A DNA stretch of 64,000 bases from Nageia nagi. Its lineage: Eukaryota; Pinophyta. Where the stretch lies: NCBI GenBank assembly GCA_050084985.1, contig JBITNC010000001.1, positions 49,786,001-49,850,000 on the forward strand, read 5' to 3'. This document shows, piece by piece, positions 37,144-46,700 of the stretch (its first letter is position 1; every line of letters starts with the position of its first letter). Below the pieces are notes generated by a model that was given only the letters and a program-made list of their open reading frames with translations, was not told the DNA's origin and did no database searches. The translations under genes and the position numbers were made by a program.

Positions 37144-38149
37144 GAGTATTCATCAAGAAGTGGGGGTATTCCTCTACCTGGTGTAGCTGATGATAGGAAC
37201 TAAGATGTGAACTTGATGAATTTTGCACCAGCGGATATAGGAGTTTTTGCTATGGAAACAAGGTCAGGAAAAAAACCCCTAGTCTCTGGTATTTTGGAAA
37301 GAAAGATTGAATCCCAAAGGAGTTCTAGTTCAGTGATTCATAAAAAGTAAGATGCAGTTTCTGGTCTTAAGGAAAAGACCCTAGAAAAGGAAATGATTTC
37401 CCAAAAATTCCCATTTCCAAAAACCAAATAGACACCCAAAGCCAGTGATCAAAATCTCTGAAAGTTAAGGTTCCCTTTACTTACCAAGCATCAGAGAAAA
37501 GATGATACTCTACAGCTTTAGGAAAGATTTACTGACAAATTTAGAAATAAAATTGGTGAACCTTTGGCTATCCTAGAGTTCAACATTATGGGGGAGCTAA
37601 AGAGAACTCCCACAAGAGTGTCCTTGTTTGAAGCTCTAAAAATTCCTAGGCAAATTGATTTACTAAAAACATCTCTTATAACATTGAATGAAGGAATGGA
37701 AAGAGTGCTTAACCTTTTTGAGACATCAAAATATCCGGGGATGGGAAAGAACAAACCTCCAACTTTTTACATGACTCTAGAAATTGAGGGATATGTACTT
37801 CATAATTGTTTGGTTGATTCTGGGGCAGCTACTACTATGATGCTTAAAGCAGTGTGCGATGTGATGGGGTTGCCTATGACAAGAACATCCATCGAAGTAC
37901 TACAACTGGATTCCACACCTATTAAAATAGTAGGAGTAATCAAGGATGTAGTCCTAAAAATACATAAGTGTGTTGAGCAAGTGTGATTGTCATTGTTGTC
38001 AACACGTGGTTTTGGCTGTGTCTTCGCGCGAGTTTTTCTAGAGCAGATAAGCAGGTTTCCGGAATGATAGGCAGGCTTCCGGAATGAAGTGATGATGTTC
38101 CGGAATGAAATGATAAAGCAGAGTTGTGGAAAAGTTCGGGTTCTGGAAA

Positions 38150-38570
38150 AGGTGAGAGTTGTAGAGAAGTCCAGGTTCTGGAGGATATGAGTGATTGTCA
38201 TGCTGTCAACAAGGCTTTGATCGGGTTTCGGAGGTTTTGACCGGGTTCCGGAGGAGATGAGCGATGGTCATGCTGTCAACAGGGCTTTGATCGGGTTCCG
38301 GAGGTTTTGATCGGGTTCCGGAGGAGATGCATGATGGTCATGCTGTCAACAAGGCTTTGATCAGGTTCTAGAGGTTTGACCGAGTTCCGGAGGTGAAGCG
38401 TGACTGTAACTATTGTCAACAAGGTGTTGATCGGGTTCTGGAGGTTTTGACCGGGTTCCGGAGGTGAAGCGTGACTGTAACTGTTGTCAACAAGGTGTTG
38501 ATCAGGTTTCGGAGGTTTTGACCGGGTTCCGGAGGTGATGAGTGATTGTAATGTTGTCAACACGTGATTT
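38150..38570. repeat. 70-bp tandem array in the solo LTR
   Basis: About six copies of a 70-bp unit containing GGGTTCCGGAGGTTTTGACC and GTCATGCTGTCAACAAGG; the shared point G(C/T)(T/G)TTGA lies at 38214, 38284, 38354, 38424 and 38495. Within each unit GGGTTCCGGAGG itself occurs twice. Many TCCGGA palindromes with CpG. Confidence 0.9.
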
Positions 38571-38644
38571 TGGTAAAGCTGGGGTTAGTAAACAAAGCAT
38601 TCCGAAAGAGATGATGTCAGCGATTTCGGGCCTTCACTCAAAAC

Positions 38645-38940
38645 TGGAGTCCGAAAGTGATGAGGTAAGCAAGGAGCGATCAAAGAGCCGGAGCCAGTGA
38701 GTAAAACAATCCGGAAGCAAGAGATGACGTCACGGGGAGAACGATGTTCACATTTGTGAATAGAACCAGGTTTCGGAGATGATGAGGTCAGCAAAGAGTG
38801 ATCAAAGAGCCGAAGCCAACGAATAAAGCATTCCGAAATGCAGAGATAAGATCGGCAAAGAGAGATTGACAATACGGAGTCCATAAAGTAAATGTCCCAG
38901 AAGTAAAATGTTCCGAATTAAAAAGGATGATGTCACAGAA
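38645..38940. repeat. 122-bp-period module shared with the host gypsy LTR
   Basis: Two copies with TGAGGTAAGCAAGG at 38661 and TGAGGTCAGCAAAG at 38783 (period 122), each followed by GATCAAAGAGCCGGAGCCA-like text and ATAAAGCATTCCG. A perfect TGACGTCA palindrome lies at 38725-38732. The same order of words and the same period occur in the LTRs at 34640-35075 and 45250-45665. Confidence 0.85.
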
Positions 38941-38974
38941 AATAAGAGAGTCACGTTGTGGTAAAGACCAGAGT

Positions 38975-39200
38975 CCGGAGATGATGACATCATGGTGTAG
39001 GTGTTGAAAAGTCCAGAGACAAAAGTGCGAAGATAAAAGTGCAAAGACTGGAGTCTGGAGATGATGACATCATGGTGTAGGTGTTGAAAAGTCCAGAGAC
39101 AAAAGTGCGAAGATAAAAGTGCGGAGACCGGAGTCCGGAGATGATGACATCATGGTGTAGGTGTTGAAAAGTTCGGAGACAAAAATGCAAAGATAAAAGT
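38975..39200. repeat. 80-bp tandem array in the solo LTR
   Basis: Three copies; ATGATGACATCATGGTGTAG begins at 38981, 39061 and 39141 exactly 80 bp apart. Each contains ATGATGtCATCAT-like palindromes (ATGATGACATCAT). Confidence 0.95.
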
Positions 39201-39204
39201 GCAG

Positions 39205-39360
39205 AGAAAAGAGTCCGAAATTATCCGAAATACCTTTATAAAGAAGAAAAGAGTCCAGAATTATCAGAAATACCATTATGAAGAAGAAAAGAGTCCAGAA
39301 TTATCTGAAATACCTTTATGAAGAAGAAAAGAGTCCGGAATTATCAGAAATCTCCGAAAT
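39205..39360. repeat. 40-bp tandem array in the solo LTR
   Basis: GAGTCC(G/A)(A/G)AATTATC starts at 39211, 39251, 39291 and 39331, period 40 bp, with GAAATACC and GAAGAAGAAAA between. Confidence 0.95.
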
Positions 39361-39689
39361 CAGTGGAGAAAGAGGTATACGTGTCTGAACAAATCTGTTT
39401 GAGCAATAGGAGCATTCGACAGTTACAGCAGTTGCAGACTCAGATAGTGAACTCTTTTTGGTGCAGAAGAAGTTACAAACAAGGATTCCTTTTCAGTTTA
39501 TTTTTGATAATGTGTAATGACAGGAATGTTTTCTTGATGTGTAATGATTAATTACAGGAATGAGGTGAAGAGTGAATGAGAAAAAAGTAGGAGTGTGTGG
39601 AGTGTGAAAAATGAGGACATAGGGTGAGAAGTCAATGAAGCTGTAGTTGTGATTGCACAGCTCAAAGAGAGAAAAGAAGTGTAAGTGAG

Positions 39690-39815
39690 GTAGTGCTGTG
39701 TGTAGTGTGAAGAATCCGTTGTGTGTAGTGTGAAGAATCCGTTGTGTGCAGTGTGAAGAATCCGCTGTGTGTAGTGTGAAGTATCCGTAGTGGGTAGAGT
39801 GAAGTGCCGAAGAGA
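39690..39815. repeat. 23-bp tandem array in the solo LTR
   Basis: GTGTGTAGTGTGAAGAATCC repeated with a 23-bp period (GAATCC at 39712, 39735, 39758), fading to the right. Confidence 0.95.
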
Positions 39816-40015
39816 AGGCAATAGTGTGTGATGAGATGTGCGTGAAGTGAAGTGTGCAAACGCAAGTAATTGTATGGATGTGGTGAGAAGAGAAGTGGGT
39901 GAGAGCAGGTAACGGTGTGGAAGAGGGAAGTATCCGAAGTGTGTGAAGTGAGCATTGGAGCTAGACCATTGAGGGTCTTCTAGAACTGTATTCCTTCCTC
40001 CCTTTTAATGTTGTC

Positions 40016-40294
40016 TCAAGTGGGTGCTTGATAAGTGGTAGTTGGTGCTATCCTTCACAGTTGGTGCTGTGAATTTGAGAGCTGGAGTTGGTGCTCCAAG
40101 CAGTAGGTGCTGCTTTGCTCAAAGTGGTAGTGGGTGCTACCCTTCACAGTTGGTGCTGTGAATTTGAGAGCTGGAGTTGGTGCTCCAAGCAGTTGGTGCT
40201 GTTATTCTCAAAGTGGTAGTTGGTGCTACCCTTCACAGTTGGTGCTGTGAATCTATAAGCTTTCTTTAATGGTTGGATTTGGATTGGTGTCCAA
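40016..40294 (+). repeat. array of twelve hairpins with a common TTGGTG loop
   Basis: An 89-bp unit (CTTCACAG at 40053, 40142, 40231) is built of short stem-loops. Stems: TCAAG/CTTGA (40016-40031), GGTAG/CTATC (40037), TTCACAG/CTGTGAA (40054), TGGAG/CTCCA (40083), AAGCAG/CTGCTT (40098), GGTAG/CTACC (40126), TTCACAG/CTGTGAA (40143), TGGAG/CTCCA (40172), AGCAG/CTGTT (40188), GGTAG/CTACC (40215), TTCACAG/CTGTGAA (40232), TTGGA/TCCAA (40279). Every loop is TTGGTG, TGGGTG or TAGGTG. All were read base by base. The function is unknown. Confidence 0.9.
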
Positions 40295-40857
40295 GCAGTC
40301 AATTTCAGGGATGTAGCCAATCTGGTGAACCTCGTTACATCTGGTGTTGTGTGATGTACTGGTGTGCTTGTTCATTTTTCTCTGACTTTTAATCTATCTT
40401 TATTTAAGAAGATTAAATTGATTATTTTTATATACATTGATTCACCCCCCCTCTCAGTGTCACTCGAAGAACAACAAAGTGTCCCTCTATAATTATTATT
40501 CAGGAAGTTGTAGTTGTTGAGCTGCCCCCTTTGTTCGGGCTATGTCTATCTAGAGAATTTACAGCTAAAATAGGGGGTTATCTAGCAATGGACTACACCC
40601 ATTATTTGATCCCTTGTGGAAATAAGAGGGTAAGATTGAATAATGAGGAAATTTTTGAGTTTCACATAGAGAAAAAGGAGGAGGTTTGTGCAATCTTTGG
40701 TGAATTGGAAGAATCAGATGAATTGCTGGAAGAGCTGCAAACTAAAGACCCTTGTAGTATGAGTATGCTCAACACTATCTACGACCTGGAGTTTGGAAAT
40801 TATTGTTTAATAGAACCAAAATATTTCATCCCAGAACTCACAAGGGAAGATTTCTAG

Positions 40858-41127
40858 AGAAATGAAATAGTTAAGAAATGGTTTGATAACTGAAAAGCCA
40901 CTCCAAAAATTTTTAATGAGGGAGATCTGGTATTAAAATGGGATGAGGACAGAGCTAAGGCAGGGAGACATAAAAAGTTTGAGTCCTTATGGTCTGAACC
41001 TTACATGATAGCTAGATGCATGGGAAAAAACTCATTTGAAATAGTGAAATTGAATGGGTGGCAGCTGCTGATCTTGGTAAATGGGCAGCATTTAAAGCAT
41101 TATAAACCTGCATGTGTGGGAGATTGA
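40858..41127 (+). pseudogene. integrase C-terminal end of the nested gypsy
   Basis: After the deletion point, KATPKIFNEGDLVLKWDEDR and AKAGRHKKFESLWSEPYMIA then VNGQHLKHYKP match the tail that follows gypsy integrase (GDLVLKWD....K.GRH.KF...W.GPY.I). It stays in the same frame as the protease and ends at TGA 41125-41127. Two internal stops. Its presence next to the protease shows that everything between, including RT, RNase H and integrase core, was lost. Confidence 0.75.
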
Positions 41128-41532
41128 TCAAAAAAAGATATGATTTTGTACATATTGTAAATAGCGTGTCATGTGCATTTATTTTAAGCAAGTGTGATTG
41201 TTGTTAGTCAATTAATAGCAGTGAAATATTAATGGGAATAACATGTTTGCATCGATAGAATTGGAATTTCTGAGAAAATCAGCAGAATCAAATCTTGAGA
41301 TTGCCAAGAAAATCATGAAAGATCAGATCTATTATAAATGAAAGTACTAGTGGAGTTATTTCATGCAAGTAAAAGATGGTGCATTAACCCTTGAAGCTAA
41401 TTTTAAAAGGGCCAAAGGCGGTTCATTTCAAATTTACCCAGATTTCAAATTTGCGAGAGAGCTAACGATCAAAAGGCAAGAAGCATAGAATATTATCGAT
41501 AGTGATCAGAGTAAGCAGAGGATTTTAGAATA
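41128..41532 (+). other. non-coding gap between pol end and the extra ORF
   Basis: About 400 bp with stops in all frames; no repeat seen. It could hold a splice acceptor or promoter for the downstream ORF, but nothing certain is visible. Confidence 0.4.
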
Positions 41533-44500
41533 TTGAGCATGGCCCCCCCTAAAACCAAAGTCGCTAAAGGAGTTATTGATTCAATGGAGTTACTGCAAGA
41601 CACCAAAATAACGGCTCAAAATAAAAATCCTAAGGGCACAGCTGAAGGTAAGTGCCCAAATTTTAGCTTTAACCATATTGCACATGCTCCCATGGGGTCA
41701 GGGTTAATGTATTTCATTCCACATAGATGTCTCCCAGCCCTGAGTTGGTAGATTTAGTAAAAAGGGGGTTTGATGCTACCTCGAGGACTATCAAAAATCC
41801 TCTTGGTAAAATAGTTCTCAGCCTGGACCCCCTTTCAATTGAAAAAGCTTTCAACCCATCACCACCTCAATCCACTCCCATGGCAGTGAATTGGGATACA
41901 AGGCCAAGTGCTAATTTAAAAAAGAACCTTCTAGCTTGGCTAGATAAGAATGCAGAGGGTGCAATGAGTTTTAAAGAGGTCCCTCAGTCAGAACTCTTGC
42001 TAGCCAACTTTAACACACTTTCTTAGTTGTTACTATCCATGTTGTCAATTACTGCAGGAGAGCAATCTGATAGATACATTTCCCTGAGCAAGCTTACCAT
42101 AGCATATCTGATATCCCACCCTAGATCCCCCGTTATTTATAACTGGTCAGTTGCTATTTCAAATGGGATCTTCGAGTAGTTATGAAGAATAGAGGAAGGT
42201 TCCCATTTTGCTTTCGTCTCATACCTAATATGGTTATTCATTCATTAGAATTCAGATTATTTTTCTCAAATGACCCTAAATAAGCAAAGTGAGGATGGGT
42301 CCCTCAAATCTATAGATAAATGGACTGAAGAGGTTAGAATGGGAGCTGATTATTACAATTTTGTAGAGCATTTTTTATTTCTAGCAATGAGTTTAATGGC
42401 TCTAGCAATCCCAAGATTATCGATAGCCTCGCAACTATACCTCAGGATGCCACATGGCGAGACAGGGGATTGGTTTTTTGCTAAGGAGGGGACTTTCATA
42501 AGGTTGTACAATTTTTTGGGGGCTCCATTTTTGCTACCTATTCATGTCACAGATTGGGTTTTTAGCATGGAGTTCACCAAGTAGACGGACTACATAGATG
42601 CCAAGTACGGGACAATAATGAAGAAGAGGGTCACTTACAGCCTCCCACTTAGAGTCCATGATTTGGTGTTGCAGAGTAGGGGTGGAAGTGAGGGTCTAGA
42701 ACAAAAGCTTCTGGGCCTGAGACTTAAAAAAATGAACCAATTTTTGTTGTATGACCTGAAGGATATTTTTGGCAAGAAGTTGAGAAGCCATCCTAATCCT
42801 CTGGGCTTCAAGGCATACATAAGGCCAGAGTTCAAGCAATGGAGAAATCCAGCAAGTGAAGACCGGGTGATGCCCTGTAACTTACTTTTAAAAGATTTAT
42901 TACCTCCATGGATGAGCTTTTATGAGAAGAAAACTAATTTTGACCCCAAGACGGACTCCATCTCAAAAGCATCTCTGACTACCCTGAGGAGACAGAAGTG
43001 GAGTGAAGAGAAAATCGTGGCATTTGTATGATATAGAGTTGAGTCTGGAAACAAGCTTGCCCCTTTGGAGTCCGATTTGGATGACAAATTTGAGGAGATG
43101 TGGTAGATTGAGCATCCTATGGATGTCTCATCAGATGATTCTTTAGCAAGTTTTGGTGGAGAGGAGCAGCAACAACCATCAAAGGTAGCTCAAGCCCCTA
43201 TCCTCGAAGAGCAAGTTAGTGAAGAAGCTAGAGAGACCACTCCAGAGACTTCCCAAGAAGTGGGAAAAAAGTAGGGGAAAGTCTATACAGCAAAGAGAAA
43301 GGCTGCAAAAGCTCCTCAGTCACCAAGAAAAAAAAAGAGGAGCTCCACTCCCATAGGTACGCTTTCTTCTCTTATTCCTCCTCCTATCTTCATTGTCTCT
43401 TCTAGTCCCTTGACAATTATTCCACCTCCGGTAGTCACCCCCATTTCATATTATTCACCTTCCATCGTCGTTGCTTCATCCCCACCATCACCAACCCTTC
43501 CACCACTTCCTAATTTGCCATCATTGTTCACATGGTCTAAACCCACTTCCTTTTCATCGGTTCCCCTCATCACTCCCCCCACTGGTGTCATTTTTGTACC
43601 ATCATCGCCTCCATCATCCACTCTAGAGCTGTCTATACCTGCACCCATCAATAGCAGTGTCTCTGGCCCTATTCAAGCTAGCCTTGTTACACCAATTTAG
43701 CAGGTGGTACCCTCTTCCACACCAGAGCTGAGCGCAGCCTCCCCATTCATTGCAATATCTGGTCAACAGGTATCGGTGAGTGGGATCATGGAGTAGTACA
43801 AGTAATTGAAGTAGAATTAGGAAGCTTGGATGCAGAAGTAAATGCAAAAAATCCTAATGCTTGATAATCCAATGAGGCTCCAAACATCTATGGATGCAAA
43901 AAGCAGAGTTTTGGAAGTTGCTATTGCCCAAGATCATCAAGAGGGGCAAAGTGATTTATCTACAATGAACACCCGGGTAAGGATAGATACCAGGAGCATA
44001 TCTTGGAGTGATAAGAATGAGCTGTTGCAAATAGATGTGGACTTAAACATTTCTGAATAGACCAAATTAGAGGTCAAATATAATAAGCCTTAGAAGGAAA
44101 ATGAAGCAATGAAACAATAATTAGATTCTCAACGGCTAAAATTAAAAGCTGCAGACAATAATATAGCTGCTCTCATAGCAAGTTTAGCTGTCACCCTAAC
44201 TACAGATAGCCTAGCAAAGAAAGATGTGGTCATAGCACAGAAGGATGCAGAAATTACAACCAAAATAGCTGAAGTAGCAGCAAGAGAGACAATAATTGGT
44301 AATTTAAATGCCAACATTGCACAGATGCAGTTGAATTCAAATGTCAATAAGGTTGATAGAGATTTTTTGATCAAAATAAAAGAAAAATTCCAGGAGCAAT
44401 TATCCCCAAGGATTAAACAACTGATGCAACTCAGAGATCACATTGATCTATGTTTTTTAGAGTTGAAGAAATTAGAGGCAAATGTCAGCCTCTGTGAAAG

Positions 44501-45044
44501 TACTCTTGACCCCATGGAGAAGTTAGCAAAGAGGGAAAATAAAAAGTTGGGTGAGATTTCCAATGAAAAGCTTCAAGCCCTAAATGTGGGAAATAGATTC
44601 AAGTTAATCTTAGCGATTGAATACCCAGTTTGTAGGAAATGGGTGTGCCATGAAATAAAAAATAATTTAATCAAGCAGTTGCAGGGGATAGAAACCCAGA
44701 AAGCTAAGATAAGGAAATTATCTGAGGCTAGATTTCTGGGATTGTGGAAAGAGGATAGTTCACCCATCTTTGAGGCTGAATTTTTGAAACACATTCAGGA
44801 AGATAGTCAAAAGGCAGAGGATATAGATTTATTACTGACTTCTTTTGATGAGTCAAATTTATTTAAATTTTTTGACCAATGTGCCAATAAAGGAGTGGTC
44901 CTGCAGTGGCTATTGCACAAACATGGGCAAATTTCCTACGAAATTTTGAACAGCATAGCTCTAGCCCAATCGAGAATAAAAGACTTCTCTGAAAAACATG
45001 CAAGTTGGGGTAAGGTTGTGCAATTTTTAGGGGTTCAGAGTTGA
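41533..45044 (+). pseudogene. large extra ORF of the nested gypsy, function unknown
   Basis: A leading ORF (41533-41751, MAPPKTKVAKGV) is followed from 41727 to 45044 by one frame of about 1,100 codons. It is broken only by roughly 17 in-frame stops and no frameshift. Parts: (1) about 41727-43031, a folded-looking region with WDTRPSANLKKNLLAWLDKN, YYNFVEHFLFLAMSLMALAI and LGFKAYIRPEFKQW; (2) about 43140-43790, acidic, then KRKAAKAPQSPRKKKRSS (nuclear-signal-like) and a Pro/Ser-rich stretch; (3) about 43842-44560, coiled coil with VVIAQKDAEITTKIAEVAAR; (4) a C-terminal part to GKVVQFLGVQS. No transmembrane or enzyme motif is seen. I do not recognise the family. Gypsy relatives of the Tat group can carry extra ORFs, but homology is not shown. 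Confidence 0.7.
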
Positions 45045-45135
45045 AATAATAGATTTCATTTTGGTATTATTTTTCAGACTAAGTTCAAAATTCCTCTTTG
45101 ATAAAGGTGAAATTTTCCCCCAGAAGTTGCCATAA

Positions 45136-46403
45136 TGTATATCCATACATAATAAATTCTTTATTAAAGCCCCGTGTACTTTACTTGCAATTATGAGTTC
45201 ATTTTAAGACTCCTGGGAGTTTTTCTGAAGTAAATAAAGTGGGCCAGATAAAATGATGACATCATGGAGGATAAGATAGTCAGATTTTGGTAAAGACCAA
45301 GTTCTAAAGATGATGAGGTCAGTAAGGGGTGATTAAAAGGGACAAAGTCAGTGGATAAAGTGTTTCAGAATAAAATGATGATGTCATGGAGGATAAGATA
45401 GTCATGTTTTGGTAAAGATCAGATTTTAGAGATGATGAGGTCAGCAAGGGGTGATTAAAAGGGCTGGAGTCAGTGGATAAAGCATTTCAGAATAAAATGA
45501 TGATGTCACAAAGGATAAGATAGTCACACTTTGGTAAAGATCAAGTTCCAAAGATGATGAGGTCAGCAAGGGATGATAATAAAAGCCAAAGTCAGTGAAT
45601 AAAGCATGCCAGAGTGAAACAATGAACTCACGAAAGAAAAGATAGTCACATTTTGGCAAGAAATAGATCTTAGAGGAAGTGATACCTGTGAAAGGTGGAA
45701 TCTTAGTTTTGAGAAGATGTTACCTTCCATGACCTCTTCAGCTCTGTAACATTCAGACAAGTGGCATATATAGATGATGATAGTGAGAAGTGGCCAGAAT
45801 CTTGAGGCCATTTTTTGTAACAGTTCTATTTTCATTTTCTTGTAACCGTTATTTTTTCAGTATAAATATATGAAAATAAAGTGAAAAAGGGGTTGGAAGC
45901 CCTAGTATTGCGCTTTACATTTGTTCTCTAAGACCTGTAGTTTTTATCAGTAATATGATACCATCTTGACCTTTCTTGCCTAGCACTCGTAATTATTATT
46001 CTTAATTGGGTTACATTGTGGTAGCTTAGCGTGTTTCCTGAATGATAATTGCAAGCTATTAGTATAACTATGTTTGCATACATGGTAGAGTAAAGCTAGG
46101 AAACTATTAAAGAGTGAGAGCTTGTGCTGTAGCTGCTACACTAGATTCAGGCCAAGGTTTCACACCCTGTGAAAGCCTGCGTTGAACTAGTGATTCACCT
46201 TTGCTTTCTCTCTTGTTACCCTAAGCCTTTTTGCTTAAATTCCTTGCACTCTACTCCTTTTATTTTCTTTCCTGTTACTTCTCCTACACCTAATGTATAA
46301 GGAACCAGCCTTCTCCAGAGATCAGACTATCACCATAGTCTGTTCTTGATTTACTTTGGTTAAGATTATTCATGGTGCATATATTACACAATCCTAATCA
46401 ACA
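45136..46403 (+). repeat. right LTR of the nested gypsy
   Basis: 1268 bp, TGTATATCC...AATCAACA, followed by GTAGC. It repeats the 122-bp array, here with TGATGTCA and TGACATCA variants at matching positions. It has lost CpGs relative to the left copy (for example ATCATGG for ATCACGG). No clean polypurine tract lies directly before it. Confidence 0.93.
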
Positions 46404-46700
46404 GTAGCCTTGCTACTGTGGCCTATTGCTAGTAGCCCTACTACCATGACCTACTATTAGAAACCCTACTATTATGGCCTACCATTGGAAGCCCTACTAT
46501 TGTGGCTTACTGCTAGCAACCCTTGCCACCTAGTAGCCCCACCACTATGATCATCACCTGGTAGCCCTACCATAAGAGCCTTGCTCTACGACCCCTCTAC
46601 CCACCATGACTAGCTTTGCCCATTATGACTAGCATTACCCATCATGACCAATGCTACCCATCATAGCTAACGCTACCCACCATGGCTAGCACTACCATTG
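46404..46700 (+). repeat. copia leader minisatellite, right part
   Basis: Continuation of the array cut at 34540: GTAGCCTTGCTACTGTGGCC and CTACTA(C/T)(C/T)ATG words. From about 46600 it changes to a roughly 24-bp unit ACCCATCATGACCAATGCT with variants (GACTAGCATT, AGCTAACGCT, GGCTAGCACT). Confidence 0.8.

Larger units (their letters stand above)
37971..40476 (+). mobile_element. solo LTR, 2506 bp, rich in tandem repeats
   Basis: Begins TGTTGAGCAAG and ends GAAGAACAACA, with perfect AAGTG duplications (37966-37970, 40477-40481). It has no coding region, so it is best read as a solo LTR left by recombination between two LTRs. Just before its end it has ATTCACCCCCCCTCTCAGTG, a phrase common near the 3' ends of plant copia LTRs, so copia origin is likely. 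It holds at least six repeat arrays and is the most GC- and CpG-rich DNA in the window, which fits it being the youngest insertion. ORFs on its minus strand are repeat shadows. Confidence 0.88.
37480..40857 (+). pseudogene. nested gypsy aspartic protease, split by a solo LTR
   Basis: Left half 37564-37970: FEALKIPRQIDLLKTSLITL, GKNKPPTFYMTLEIEGYV and then CLVDSGAATTMM, holding the catalytic D-S-G. Right half from 40482: VVVVELPPLFGLCLSREFTA then KIGGYLAMDYTHYLIP and CGNKRVRLNNEE. The insertion plus its duplicated target is 2511 bp, a multiple of three, and both halves are in the same plus frame, so the split is unambiguous. The protease would mature the polyprotein. After FIPELTREDF (40855) RT should follow but is missing. 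Confidence 0.85.
34541..46403 (+). mobile_element. Ty3/gypsy-type retrotransposon lacking RT/RH/IN core, with a large extra ORF
   Basis: LTRs 34541-35809 and 45136-46403 with perfect GTAGC duplications (34536-34540, 46404-46408). Internal order: gag (35958-37140), protease (37480-40857, interrupted by a solo LTR), C-terminal end of integrase (40858-41127), a non-coding gap, then one extra ORF (41727-45044). Because RT, RNase H and the integrase core are missing in one clean deletion, the copy must have moved using enzymes from relatives. It keeps sharp LTRs and relatively high GC, so it is younger than the surrounding copia. Confidence 0.93.

Noticed and set aside
38150-38570. CRISPR-like regular repeats
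   Set aside because: Units are head-to-tail with no unique spacers, and the host is a plant. It is a tandem array inside an LTR.
38276-39276. Several minus-strand ORFs with repeated Ser/Thr/Leu peptides
   Set aside because: They translate the 70- and 80-bp arrays of the solo LTR. Period and direction make a real protein very unlikely.
39552-39955. Minus-strand ORFs rich in SHYTQ and LHTTDS repeats
   Set aside because: Direct translation of the 23-bp array; no start context or other evidence.
43451-43651. Minus-strand Asp/Gly-rich ORF
   Set aside because: Antisense of the Pro/Ser-rich linker in the extra ORF; composition is forced by that linker.
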